A program made the translations under genes and the position numbers. The notes below the pieces were generated by a model. That model had not been told where the DNA came from, did no database searches, and saw only the letters and a program-made list of their open reading frames with translations. Positions 10,606 to 21,850 of a stretch of 64,000 nt of DNA are shown here, piece by piece. Source of the DNA: Chelonoidis abingdonii (lineage: Eukaryota; Chordata; Testudines; Testudinidae); contig NC_133769.1 of NCBI RefSeq assembly GCF_003597395.2, forward strand, positions 50,401,374 to 50,465,373, read 5' to 3'. Positions within the stretch are counted from its first letter, which is position 1. Each line of letters opens with the position of its first letter.

Positions 10606-11785
10606 CATAATCCATGCTATTAGTTTTTCTCTCTTCAGTAGCCAAAGCATTTTGATATTGCTGTAGACATGGGACCAATGGATTTACATTGGATTGAAAC
10701 ACTTGTCTGGAATCTGGAACATGGTGTTTTTGTCTAAGAAACTTTTCCAGCAGGCTAACTTGCATTCAGTCTCAGTGTACTGAAACCTCTAATGTTTCTA
10801 GTCAGGACTTTTGTGATTCTTTATTGTGGAAAGTTTTATGTGCTTAAAAATAACTTCAGTATATCAGTAACTCTTCTTGTTTTTTCTCGAATGTAGAATG
10901 AAATACATCAAACTGCAGGATCTCTTTGCAAGAGACAGCAGAAGGATGTTACTAATTCCAAACTCCTGCTACAGAAGAAGTTTGCTGCCACCTTATGGGT
11001 CTGTAAAGTATTTTTGGTGTTCCTTGTAATAATTCATTGCTATTGTTAATGGTTATGATGATTCTTTTTCTTTTCTTTTAATTTTTATTCTCTATTTCTA
11101 TTAGAGAAGTATGGGAAAGACCCTGTCAGGAGAACTAAAATTAGGCCCTTTTCAAGGGGACTTAAAGCCTTTCATTTTAGAAGATAATCATCTTAAGTAT
11201 TGGGTACGTTTTCATACCCAAAAAAACTTATAATGTACTAGCAGCTGGTTAAATTACAAGTGTCAGTGATATTTTACATTTGTCTACTGGTACAGATGTG
11301 CCATTCACCACACAACCTGCCCCACCCACCCCCCAAAAAATCTCATTCTATTGTTTTGGAGGACCAGTATAATTCATGGATGGCTTTAAAGAAAAAGTTC
11401 ACAGAAAATTGTTCGTGCTGATTGTTATTACCCTGAACATGACATTTTAACTTAACCTTTGTTTCTCTAGATGAAAACACTTCATTGCTACCCGTTCTAA
11501 GTTTCCACATAGCCGACTCTGCTTAAAATCATGCATCAGCTATATTTGAAGAAAATAGTTGAAAAATAAACAAAGTTGTTAACAATTATTTTATCTACTT
11601 TAATAGTTCTAGTGCGTGTATGGTCAGTGTTCCCTCTAGTGGCTAGTTCCAACTTGGAAATAGCTAGTGAAGCCATTAACTCTAAAAAGCTCCAGCTGGT
11701 AGAAACTGAAGCAGAATGTCTGCATAGCAGTACTGGTCCCTGTAAACACATCATCCTGGTGCTGGTCCTCCACTTTATATGCACT
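10606..11785. other. No recognised feature
   Basis: AT-rich sequence; chance ORFs only (for example 108 codons at 11576-11902, with no motif). Confidence 0.4.
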
Positions 11786-12110
11786 GGATCCCTGTTGAAT
11801 GCAGAGTCCCGATCAAGGTGGCTCTCCTGTTATTCAAAGCCCTCAATGGGATTGGCTTTTAATTACAGATTCTTTCTCTATGACTCTGACCTCCTACAAT
11901 AACTACATTCTACTGAAACAATGACACTGACCAATACTGTTCTAAAGGTTCAGGAGTGGAGGTGCCAGACTTTCATAGCAGCTGGTCCTGGCCTATGAAA
12001 CTCCCTCCACAAGAGATCAAATGACCATGGGCCTCTAACTCCTTTCAGAACTAAACTTCAGCTCAGCACTCCCTCAATATTTTCCTCACACTCCTCTCAC
12101 ACAGAAAAAG
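11786..12110 (+). mobile_element. Old L2-like LINE 3' fragment
   Basis: Broken plus-strand reading frames match the C-terminal tail of L2-type LINE proteins. A segment meaning 'these residues (of the template) ... can be read from the mRNA-sense strand' gives PCIEYRIKV-like wording at 11790-11830 only in degraded form, then a better preserved GPGL(W/-)..LPPQEIK-like segment near 11985-12025, ending in a short Ser-rich tail. Several stops and frameshifts are present. Family assignment is by overall pattern. Confidence 0.45.
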
Positions 12111-12885
12111 AAACAGAGTTTGAGGTGTGGGGTTTATCTAGTTCTGTAATTAGGTTTTGTGGGTTTTTTAGCAATGGATACATTGTACAATAGCATCCAA
12201 TGGTTTAGAGCTTGAAAAATTTACTTAGAATGTGCTAGCCTGAAGACTAAGCTTACTAGTCAGAGCAGAAAAATACATGTACTATCTTGCCGTCCTCATC
12301 CCCTAACTCATGTGCCCTCTTAATGTAAAAGAATAAAACATTTGGACCTCAGTTATGTTGTTTGGTAACATATTGTCATTCAACATATAAGAACAATATT
12401 GAGTTTATTTGACATATTTTACTAGTATCTGTCAAGTAATACACTCCCTAGTTAATATGTGACCGGATATAGAGGTGATTGAATGCCATTTGATCAATTC
12501 TACTTTTAGGCTTATCTAAACTCCAGAGAGGCTGGCACAAAACTGCCGTGAGAGAAGAGCCACAACTGGCTTGCTGATGCCCACCCTTCCCCTCCATTGT
12601 ATCCCATCCCTCCCATCCCTCCCCAGCCTAATATGGGTCAGTATCTGTTTTGCGATTGGATATCAGGCAGCCAGAAGAGACCATGGTGGGGAGGAGCCAT
12701 CCTCAGGTGTGTGTGTGTTTGCACTATTCTGTATGCACACACTCATATTCTTGAGATAACGCCCACATAAAATAGATATTAATCTAGCTAACAGGTCATA
12801 AGGGCAATGAGCACCATCATGAGGTCCATGTCCAGAAGAAATGTTGGCAGTTTCAGAATATTGATGATCATTGCTTAACTACCTC
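12111..12885. other. No recognised feature
   Basis: No gene or repeat recognised. A pyrimidine-rich CATCCCTCC tract lies near 12600-12625. Confidence 0.4.
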
Positions 12886-12888
12886 TGA

Positions 12889-13180
12889 GGATATGTTTAC
12901 ACTTTGAGCTGGAGCTGTGATTCCCAGTTCAAGATGACGTATCCATCCTAATTCTGACTGAGCTAGTGTGCGAAAAATAGTGGAGCTGCAGCAGTGTGAC
13001 TGGCAGGAGGGGCTAACTGTCCTGAGTATGTACTTAGGATCTCTGGACAGGTGTGCACTCAGGACGGCTAACCCTCCTCCACTCTCACTGCTGCAGCTGC
13101 ATTCTGTTTTTAGCGCACTAACTCCAAGAGAGCTAGTGTGACTACATCCTCTTGAACTGGGTAGAACTGTAGATGTACCC
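12889..13180. mobile_element. Harbinger-type MITE, 292 bp
   Basis: Bounded by TGA at 12886-12888 and 13181-13183. The ends are degraded inverted repeats: GGATATGTTTACA on the left and GGGTACATCTACA on the other strand at the right, like the GGGTATGTCTACA ends elsewhere. Internal inverted repeats pair GAGCTGCAGCAGTGTGACTG (from 12984) with a segment around 13085-13105. It has no coding capacity. Confidence 0.7.
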
Positions 13181-13183
13181 TGA

Positions 13184-16100
13184 ATTTATATTTGCTTCAT
13201 TGGTTAGTCACTCTGTACTAGATGCTTAAAATGTATTAAAACTGTTTTTTCTAAGACTGGGCTTCTTTATCTAGCTGTATTTCTGTGATTGTATTTAGCC
13301 TATTTATAAAATGATTGTTATATATTTTACCTTACAGTTTTACAACTGAAGTGCTCTGCATTGATGTAACTAGGCTTTTGTTGAAGCCAGTGGAAATGCT
13401 GAGTATTTTTGAAAAGGTCACCTGTAAGTGATAGATATGTACACACAAGACGTCTAAACTGTAGATGAACTCAGGGCCAGGGTCTGACACCCTTACTCAT
13501 GTTCAATAGTACCTTACTCCTTGAGTAGTCTCTCTGAAATCAGACGGAGCACTCATGAACCAACCCTAATAATCTATGCTTATACTGTCATATGCTTATC
13601 AAAGAAAGATGTTACCCTTGCTCATGCTGAGTATCAGAGTCTGACCCGCAGAATTCTGTTTTGGATTCTCTTGCAAATATATTTTTGGGGTCTGGAGAGT
13701 CCCTATTCTAGTAATTCTTTTTCTTTTTCTCCTATTATGTGCTGTCCCTGTCACACATTTCATTTTAACTTTTGTACACTAACCCCTCCATACATAAATC
13801 TTGAATGTTGTCATAAGATAGTTCTGTATGTTGTTTCGTTACATCTGCTTTGGGTGTCTAACATGTTCTGAATTTTTTTGCTAAGTGATAAGAGTTTCCA
13901 GAATGTTTTTTAAACTTGAAAATATTTTATATAAAAATAGAAACCAAAAGGTCACTTCCAAGATCACAGTGACATGCACCCCTGCTGAGTGATGGACACT
14001 AAACTCATAAACTCCACTCTACTAAACAGCTTGCTGCAATTCTCCAGCAGCATCACCATATTTTTGTAATAGTTATGTCCAAATTGGGATCTGTGATAAA
14101 GGAAAGTGAAAAATGTTGCCAGCATCTTGTGATTTTAATGTGTTGTTGATACAATCCAGTAAATGTAGAAAAAATGTTCAAGTCATTTGTGGTACAGTCA
14201 GATGACAGTGACTCAGCAGTTAAACTCCAGCGTCTGCCGCAACGGCACCTCTTGGGAGTTTCTAACAAGAACTAGACAGTAATTAGTTTTAAAATTACTT
14301 GAAATGAATAAAGAGGAACTACTCTGAGTGAAGTAGGGAAGTATATAAAAACTTCCAACAACAAAATAGGAAAGATTACTGATATTCTATTATCTCTTTT
14401 CCCCACTTCAGCTTGACTGCTGTGAGAACCAATCTGTTCTATAAAGACAGACAAGATATTTAAGAGACACAACTCTTCAGAACTCTATATAGTATCAATA
14501 GGATAAATTCAGCTGAAGCTCCTGCTCTAATTACATCACTGGGAATTTGCTATTGATGTGAAAGGAAGTAGGATTCGACCCAAAAGATGGGTGTATATAT
14601 ACCACTGAGGAGATTAAATCTATTAACAAACATTAATGTTACCTATTTCTACCATTTGTTTCTCTCCTACCCAGTGTACTGCTTGTGTTGTGAGAACTTA
14701 ATAGGTATAAGAGGTCAAAGGATGGAGAACATAACATTTCCCAAACATTATAGCTTTTAACATTCTTTCCGAAAGAGTGCAAACTAAATGTTATAACTAG
14801 ACCCAATATTTTGCCTGAGTGGATAGGAGGATGGGGGTGGGTCTACTCTGGGGAATTTTAAGGCAAGCAAAATAATACAACAGCAGAGAGGGTTTGGTGC
14901 TAGTGCTGGGAGTGAGGGATAGTTATTTTTGTTTTTAGGATTATCGATGCATATTCCATTTTATTGTTTACATCCAGCATACGGACAGGGATGGGTGCTC
15001 CAGTGAATTCCCAGTAGTGATGGGAGGATCTGGTATGAAATGCTGAAATTGGATGATCAATGTCTAGTTGAAGTCCTTGTATTTGCAGCCTAGCTGTCAG
15101 GCAGAGTTGATATTCCTGGGCCACTAACATTTTTATTGGTCAATGGCACATCAGCAGCAAACTTGCCAAATAGTTTGGCAACTAACTATGTGGGAAAATT
15201 AAAAAAAGGGGAAGGAGGGATGAGTGGGTCTAACTATAATCTTGAGATTTGGATTCAAAAGTTGCAAGTAAGTTCTTAGAGGGTTAAACCCTAATCATTC
15301 GCTCTTAATTGTAATGGTTTAGAAAAGACTGGTGTGAGTTCCAAATAGGTGCCTTGTGAAATCAGCTGCAAATTGCTGTTTTGTAAAATCTCTACCAAAG
15401 GAACAATCTCTTTCTCTGTTCAGAGAAGCCATTCCATGGGTACAGAAGGACCAACACTACTGAAGTAGTGAGGTCTGAAATACAGAATTTACTTCACAGA
15501 ATCCCTCAGCTACACTAGGGGGAAAATATCCAGTTTAACTAGTGCTAACAAGCTCAGCAGCAAATGTAACTGAGGAGAAACTGCATTCAGCACCATTTTC
15601 AGCCAAAACATTGTGCTTCTTTACCCAAAACTTTAATGATCAAATGGCATATATTTTAATGCCTGAATCCAAATGTCAATATTATAGACACCCCCCACAA
15701 ATTGTGTACATCCTGCTTTAAAAGATATAATACAATTTTATATGATATTGATAATTATATACACACACTATGTGTGTGTGTAATTTTTTATTAATTTAAT
15801 ATAATTTATTGAAAGATATAAATTATATAATGAGAGAAATCACACTCATGTTAAAATAGTTATGTATATTTTGCATTAACATACTTGGATAATAAAGATA
15901 AATATTCATTTGTCCAATTTTATTTAATTTTTGAGACTGGAAATTAATATAATCTATTGAAATGAAAGTGTGCACTTTGGGTTTTTTTTTTCTGTAACAT
16001 GGTATAATGTATATTGGGTAAGGAATATTGTACTTTTTCAGGGCACCTGCAGTGGGATTATTTTAGAGGAACAGGCATTTTTAAAAAGCACCCTGTTCTT

Positions 16101-16425
16101 CTTCTTCAAGAAACATGCTAAAATAACTCAGTTGGCTGTTAACTGTTAAAACAGTGATACCACACTATTAGTCATTCTGTTGAACATTTTAGTTTAATAA
16201 ATGAGAGATGAGTCTGATGTGAAAAAGAGGAAGCAACTTGGGTTGATATAGCTTGACCTCTCTTCACAGATCAGAATTGCTCATTTAAAACTGAAGGAAT
16301 GCACATACTGTATCTGAAAAGCCAGTGAAGAAAATACATACAGCAGATCATATGCCTGAGACATTACCGAAGGTAACATTTTTCTGAATAATTTTAGAGG
16401 CAGTAGATATGTAGTACCTTCATTA
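13184..16425. other. Largely unassigned AT-rich sequence
   Basis: No gene recognised. A fragment at about 13485-13650 carries 'ttactcatg...gagtagtc...tgaaatcag' wording common in a diverged reptile repeat, also seen at 22500-22640. The rest shows no clear homology. Confidence 0.4.
15745..15835. repeat. AT/CA-rich simple repeat
   Basis: A low-complexity tract with TA-rich flanks and a small palindrome ACACACA-CTATG-TGTGTGTG. It is probably a decayed microsatellite. Confidence 0.7.
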
Positions 16426-16429
16426 TAGC

Positions 16430-16625
16430 AAGTTGTGAGCATTAAAATGTCTTAAATAGATTATTATTGATTTGTATTACATTGTGCCTAGAGATCCCAA
16501 TGAGGTTTATAGAGGTTTATATTAGATTTATAGAAAAAGACACTCCCTGCCTTCATAGATGTTAGAATTTTAGTTTAAACCAAAGTTTAACAGGTCAATG
16601 AAAAGTTGGGGGCAAAGGAGACACG
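16430..16625 (-). repeat. Interspersed repeat 'Y' (ATTATTATTtgtatta type)
   Basis: Begins ATTATTATTGATTTGTATTA and continues with 'gcctagagatcccaatgagg' and 'gacactccctgcc'. This is the reverse complement of the family whose other orientation is at 58385-58485 (...gctcctaggc...caatacaaataataat). It is an old, widespread amniote repeat tail by memory. Confidence 0.6.
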
Positions 16626-17140
16626 TTACAATAATACAAACGTTTATTCATAGACAGCTGTGTATAAGCTGTGGAATTCAATACTGGGTCTAAAATTCAG
16701 TTGATACTCTGCTTTCTAAATTGTTTCATAAATTGTAAATTTTGATGAGGTTGAGGCTAAGCAGATATTATGTTTAACATATACTCCTGTCTGAGTTTTA
16801 TTCTTCAGTGTATTTTTTAAAAACGGTCTTACAAACTTGTGTGTAAATTTAATGCTCATAAATTGTAGGTACTGGCTGGAGTAATTTGTATAGTGTACTT
16901 AACGCTAATTACAGAAAAAAAACAAGGAGCAAAAATTTATCATCCTGCTTACTAAGATTGTGATACTGCACTTCCGATGCAGGCAAAATTCCTGTTGTTG
17001 AATAGGGGAAATTTGCCCTGATAAAGGCTGTGAAACTTCCTGAGTTCATTGACTAAGTATTGTTCCATTCAGCAGTTCATTACAAAGTGCCAGAACATCT
17101 CTCCCCAGTAAAGGATAATTTTCCTACGTTCCATATAGTA
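16626..17140. other. No recognised feature
   Basis: AT-rich target sequence upstream of the hAT insertion; nothing recognised. Confidence 0.4.
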
Positions 17141-17148
17141 GTCACTAC

Positions 17149-17734
17149 CAGGACCGGCGCTAGGGTTTTGAGCGCCCTAGGCAGATGGCAATGTCGCCGC
17201 CCCCCGCGCTGGTCCCGGCTCTGGTGGAGCTGCCGCAGTGGTGCCTGCGGGCAGTCCACCGGAGCCGCCCGAGCAGCCGACCATCTGCAGGCACCACTAT
17301 GGCAGCTTCATGGGAGCTGCCAGCTGCCCCCTCTGGCGGCGCCCTGACCCAGGGAAACTCCGGGCTGCCGGCTGCAGCGGCAGCACCCTGACCCAGGGTT
17401 AGAGCGCCTCCGCAGCAGCCGGCAGCCCGGGGTTTCCCTGGGCCAGGGGACCCCTTGGGCTGCTGGGCTGCGAAGGCGGTGCACTGACCCCAGGGGCTCC
17501 CTGACCCCGGGGGAGGGAAGCCTTGGGCTGCCCAGCTGCGGCGGCGGCGCCCTGACCTGGGGGACACCTTGGGCTGCCGGCTGCAGGCAGCTGCTGTGAC
17601 CGGCAGCTCAGTCCCTCCAGCAGCAGCGGCTGCAACCATTTAAAAATTTTTGGGGGGGCGCCACTTTTTGGCGCCCCCAAATCTTGGTGCCCTAGGCAAC
17701 CGCCTAGTTCGCCTAAATGGTTGCACCGGCCCTG
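17149..17734. mobile_element. GC-rich non-autonomous hAT transposon with 8-bp TSD
   Basis: A 586-bp CpG-rich element flanked by GTCACTAC (17141-17148) and GTCACTGC (17735-17742), a 7/8 match. The ends are CAGGACCGGCGC on the left and CAGGGCCGGTGC on the other strand at the right, canonical hAT termini. Subterminal sequence on the right has a perfect 10-bp stem GGGGGCGCCA/TGGCGCCCCC around 17655-17680, and 'gccctaggca' occurs near both ends. The interior is a series of degenerate Gly/Ala/Pro-like GC units ('gggctgccggctgc', 'ccctgacccaggg'). ORFs up to 159 codons are compositional and are not genes. Confidence 0.85.
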
Positions 17735-17742
17735 GTCACTGC

Positions 17743-18400
17743 CTTCACATTGAACACATCCCTATAGCCAAGTTCTTAAAGCATTTAGCATGTTTGGTCT
17801 AATAATATTAATAACAATAAATCTCAAATTCTCTAGCATCACTAGCAAGTGACATATATCATTAGGATTCTGTAGTTACTCAGGTGTACATACATTTCTC
17901 AGGTAGATTAGTTGCAAAGAGGCATATGTGAGAGAAATAAAATATAAAACAAACAAGAAATGAAAAACAAACTTCTCTGGGCAGACTTAGCAGACAAAAG
18001 TAATAACAGGACATATAATTCCACCCTGTATATCATTCTGATGTTGCCAAACTGTTATATGATCCAATGGTCTAGAGTTGTTAGTTTCCAGTTAAAAACT
18101 CAAACCATTTTTCTTTCTGAAAACAGTTCACAGTCAAAAGGTTTAGGTTTTGTAAAAATGTTTGGTTTACATAAACTGAAAATGTTTACTGAAAACCAGG
18201 GTGGTTTTTAACCAAAACCTAAACATTTTTACTGAAAATCTGAACCAAAACCCAGTATGTTATTGGAAACCAAATATTTTAACCATAAAAAGCTCAGATT
18301 TTGGTTTCTGAATTTTCTACAACAACAAAGGAAAGGAAAAATTTCAATCAAAAAGAAAATTATAAGTGCAAATATTTTGGTCACTTTGTTGGAAAAATGG
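17743..18400. other. AT-rich, degenerate AAAACC/GGTTTT sequence
   Basis: About 18075-18310 is rich in alternating 'ctgaaaa', 'ggtttt' and 'aaaacca' words in both orientations. This resembles a diverged repeat common in reptile DNA, with no end points definable. Confidence 0.35.
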
Positions 18401-18404
18401 GAAG

Positions 18405-19075
18405 GTAGGTATGGTAGTGTTAGGCCACGAAGGGCCTTGAAAGTGAAGACAAGTAGTTTATTTTTTATGCGATAAAAAAGGGAGAGACAGGGGAGGGAGG
18501 CAAAAAAAAAAGGAGGAGGGATATAGTCAAAGTGATGGGTTAGGAGAATGATCTTTGCAGCAGCATTCTGACTGACGAGAGGGGCAAGACTGCATTTGTC
18601 AGGCCAGAGAAGAGGATGCTGCAGTAAATGAGATGAGAGCCTGGATAAGAGTGTTAGTTGTGCAGATGGATAGGGAAGGCCGTATCTTAGAGATGTTATG
18701 CAAAAAGAATAGGCAAGATATAGTCCTAGCCTGGATGTGAAGATCTAGAGAGAGGTCTCAGTGACACCCAGGTTGCAGACCTGAGTGACAGGTAGTATGG
18801 TGGTGGTGTTCAAAATGATTGAGAAAGTAGGTAGTGGGGATGGCTTGTAATGGAGGGAGATTAAGAGCTTTATTTTAGCCAGGATGAGCTTCAGCTGATG
18901 GCTATACATCCATGAGGAAATGCCAAAAAGTCTGAGATTTTAATTTGGACAGAAGAAACCAGTCCAGAGTAGAAAGGTAGATCTGTGGTTGTCAGCACAG
19001 AGATGTCTGTGGCTGAAATTTCCCAGAGATAAGGTTTAGAAGGCGACAAGAAGGGGACCCAGGACAGAGACACAT
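18405..19075 (-). mobile_element. L2-like LINE, reverse-transcriptase C-terminal remnant
   Basis: On the minus strand one frame reads LHNISKIRPSLSICTTNTLI followed by QALIS, a hallmark of the post-catalytic RT region of L2-type LINEs, where the motif is an NISRIRPFLS-like block followed by LV.A.I.SRLDYC. Neighbouring frames carry LSLDLHIQARTISC upstream and an AA-rich segment downstream (equivalent to 'QNAAAR'). Stops and frameshifts abound. This would be the mRNA-sense strand of an old, inactive copy. Ends are approximate. Confidence 0.7.
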
Positions 19076-19558
19076 GAATTCCAGTTCACAGAAGACAGGA
19101 AAAGAACTTCATGGTGTCAGTGGTAAATGCCAATAAAAAAAGTGATTTTACTGAGCAGCACCACTGTACATCCCCTGCTCTTTACTCTTCCACTGGGAAA
19201 CCACTTTTACCCAACTGAGGCAAAACTCAATGTCTATTTTCAACAGACAATAACTGTGGACAAAGACTGTTGGTAAATCCAGCCAGGGGTGTGAAGGGCA
19301 CAAATCTGGAAAAGAGTGGTAAGAAATCCACCTGCATATAGCAGTGCATGTAGCTGGAGTGTAAGGGCCTGAGCCAAAGCCTTACATTTAGGTGCTTAAA
19401 TCCCAGATGCACCCCTGCAATCTACAAAACTTGCTCTCAGCTGCCACCTAACCCTGTAGGCTGTGGCACCTATATTTTCACTGTAAAAGTTCCCTCGCCA
19501 CCTTAGTTTCTGCCTTTGGGCATCTGTACTGCTACCTCACTTTAGTTATTTGGATGCC
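19076..19558. other. No recognised feature
   Basis: No homology recognised; short ORFs only. Confidence 0.4.
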
Positions 19559-19561
19559 TAA

Positions 19562-19797
19562 GGGTATGTCTACACTGCAATTAAACACCCACCGCTGGCC
19601 TGCGTCAGATGACTCAGACTCCTGGTGCTTGGGCTGTGGGGCTATAAAACTGCAGTGTAGCTATCTGGGCTCAAGTTGAAGCCTAGACTTTGAGACCCTG
19701 CTCATGGATACCTACAATGTAGCTTTATACCCTCACACCAAGCCCAAGTCAGCTCACACAGGCCAGCCAAGTGTTTAATTGCAGTGTAGACATACGC
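19562..19797. mobile_element. Harbinger-type MITE, 236 bp
   Basis: The terminal inverted repeats are long and nearly identical: GGGTATGTCTACACTGCAAT continuing into TAAACAC on the left, with the same text on the other strand at the right (GCGTATGTCTACACTGCAAT...). Flanking triplets are TAA (19559-19561) and TGA (19798-19800). The good repeats suggest it is younger than the 12889 copy. No ORF. Confidence 0.85.
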
Positions 19798-20163
19798 TGA
19801 ACCACATCAGGACCCACAAACCAGAGAAAGATTGGTGTGCCCCTACCTATCTTGCCTGCAAGGCCTAATCCCATAAGATTGCTGTGAGCATGCCTTTCAG
19901 ATCAGGCCCCATTCAAAATCTGGTTAGTGAAGGATTTTGCCCAATGGTTGGAGCACTCACCCAGCCAGTGGGAGAACTGGATTCAGTTCCTCCTTTGCCT
20001 CCTGAGGAGACAGGATTTGAAAAGGGGTCTCTCACTGCTGAGGAGAATGCTCTCACCATTGGGATATGGGATGTTCTAATGTGGAGCTCCCTCAACCTCC
20101 ATTGAAGTTCTTCCACTTTTTCTAAAGAGTGATTGGAGCAGGAGGAATCAACCAGCAGGGGAA

Positions 20164-20342
20164 GGGATATCTCAGTAGTTTGAGCATTGGCCTATTAAAC
20201 CCAGGGTTGTGAGTTCAATCCTTGAGGGGGCCATTTAGAGATCTGGGGCAAAAATCTGTCTGGGGATTGGTCCTGCTTTGAGCAGAGGGTTGGACTAGAT
20301 AACCTCCTGAGGTGCCTTCCAACCCCAATATTCTATGATTCT
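20164..20342 (+). mobile_element. tRNA-derived SINE of the cryptodire (Cry-I) type
   Basis: The head GGGATATCTCAGTAGTTTGA is tRNA-like with a pol III A-box form, followed by a B-box GAGTTCAATCC at about 20210-20221. The tail runs through GGGGATTGGTCCTGCTTTGA and 'tggactagataacctcctgag' to ATATTCTATGATTCTA, the 3' end also found on turtle CR1 LINEs. Tail sharing explains how such SINEs use the CR1 reverse transcriptase. The copy is nearly full-length and little diverged. No clear target duplication was seen. It is not a tRNA gene, because it lacks a mature cloverleaf 3' half. Confidence 0.9.
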
Positions 20343-20387
20343 ACCTCCCAAGTGATTGCCCTAATCACTGGGCTACAAAGTCATTTG

Positions 20388-21252
20388 TAGAGCCCTGTGC
20401 AGTCACACCAATGTGTATCTGCGATATTCATGGATTTGCAGGGCTCTACACTTGGGGCCAGACTGTGGCTCTGAGGCATCCCCGTGCCAGAGCTTGGGTG
20501 GGAGGGCAGCTGTGCAGAGCCTGTGTGGAGTCATGGACCCTCCACCTGCCCTCAGCTGGGTGAAGAGCATGGGAGGTGGGGACACGGCCGGGGGTTGCTC
20601 TCAGCCTTCCCCACAGTGCAGGCAGGTGGAAAGTATGCTGTGGCTCCACGGAGGCTGGAGACCTTTGGAGCTGGTAGGGAGGTGTTCGTGCCCCCCGGCC
20701 AGGGCAGGTGGAGGGTCTGCTACAGCTGCCTGCCCAGCTCCTACCATGGCCAGACTGCAGTTCTGAGCTGCCCCCCTCCCTGGCCAGAGCCAGGTTGGGA
20801 AGAGCCACGTAGGCAGATGTGGGGAGCCATGACAGACTCTCCACCTGCCCTGGTCGGTGGACACGAGTAGTCCCCATCAATATCCCTGTCCAGGGTAGGT
20901 GGAGGGACACAGGCTCCATACAGCTGCCAGCGTGGCTCTCCCTGACCCAGTTCCAGCCGGGGGCGTTGCTCGGAGCCACTGCCCAGTCACATTTAGAGTC
21001 GGGCGGGCAGCTGTGGGGAGCCATGGCAGACCCTCCACCTGCACTGGGCATGGGGTCTAAACAGCCAACCACCCAGTGTCCTGCCCCTCAGGTCTCCTTC
21101 CCACAGCAGTGCTGCAGTTCGTCACAGCTGCTCGCCCAGCTCTTACCGTCAGTGCCTTGCATGGGTACAAAATTTGTATCTTCATCTGCACTGTGCTCTG
21201 CCGAAGTGGTCCATGGATATAAAACCAATACCCATGGATTTGCAGGGATCTG
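20388..21252. mobile_element. GC-rich non-autonomous hAT with alternating inverted modules
   Basis: An 865-bp element bounded by a perfect 8-bp duplication GTCATTTG (20380-20387 and 21253-21260). Ends are TAGAGCCCTG on the left and CAGATCCCTG on the other strand at the right (8 of 10 match). Removing it restores the older repeat. The interior holds at least six copies of a module containing GGACCCTCCACCTGCC-like text: plus sense near 20524, 20821 and 21013; minus sense near 20617, 20697 and 20889. Together they can fold into several long hairpins. Overlapping ORFs up to 208 codons (21072-20446, minus) are translations of these modules and show no protein motif. Confidence 0.85.
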
Positions 21253-21850
21253 GTCATTTGCACTCTCCCTTTTTCTGGCCCAATGACTATTTAAGTAGTT
21301 AGCTGAAGTGGAATAGCTTCAACAGGATATATTGAGAGACATCCTCATCAAAATATCCCATAGCTCAGTGATTAAAGCACTCACCTAAGAGCTGGGAGGC
21401 TTGGCAGGGGAGGACGAGTGAACATGAGTCTTTCACATCTGGGTTACTGCTCTAACCACTCGGCTAAAAATTCTAAGGAAGGCACTACTTTCTCCTCCAT
21501 TCCTCTAAGGAATGACTTAGGTGCCTAAGCTGCTTGAGTCTAGCAGAGAGGTTTCTAGCTGTGGATCACAAGCAGAGTTAGGTGCTTCCCTGCAGCCTGG
21601 CCTATGATGCATATCTCTGTGAGAAGGGAGGGATTTAGACACATCTCTCTCATCAGCATCTGCTGTTGGCTAGTTCAGGTGTTCACCTGCCTAGCATGCT
21701 GGCTTTTGTGGATCCCATACTTGGGTGCCTATCTCTCCCCATTTGTTGTACAGAGAGCCTAGGTACTTAATCTGGGCTTTTTTTGGACTCCACTGATTTT
21801 TCAAGGTGCCTAAAAGTTAGGCATTGCAACACCCGAGTTCCTTTGTGGAT

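Larger units (their letters stand above)
19870..21850. repeat. Composite repeat with tRNA-like modules in both orientations
   Basis: Around the two younger insertions (20164-20342 and 20388-21252) lies an older repeat with tRNA-like heads. Plus-strand heads occur at about 19938 (CCAATGGTTGGAGCACTCAC) and 21360 (TAGCTCAGTGATTAAAGCAC, a good pol III A-box form). Minus-strand heads occur at about 20045-20065, 20345-20378 and 21440-21470; the last, read on the minus strand, gives TAGCCGAGTGGTTAGAGCAG. The rest has 'cttaggtgcctaagc' palindromes and a long tail to about 21850. A second copy in the reverse sense is at 34255-34870. Boundaries are approximate, and I cannot give a family name. Confidence 0.55.

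Noticed and set aside
17160..17639. 159-codon Ala/Gly/Pro-rich minus-strand ORF
   Set aside because: Product of the CpG-rich interior of a non-autonomous hAT; low-complexity translation without a domain.
20164..20240. Possible tRNA gene
   Set aside because: A- and B-box-like words are present but the rest is the Cry-I SINE body with a CR1 tail; no acceptor stem.
20446..21072. 208-codon minus-strand ORF
   Set aside because: It lies wholly inside a GC-rich hAT element, overlaps equally long ORFs in other frames and translates the repeated modules; no protein motif.
21360..21475. Pair of tRNA genes in opposite orientation
   Set aside because: Head-like sequences only; no complete cloverleaf, and the same words recur in a dispersed repeat.
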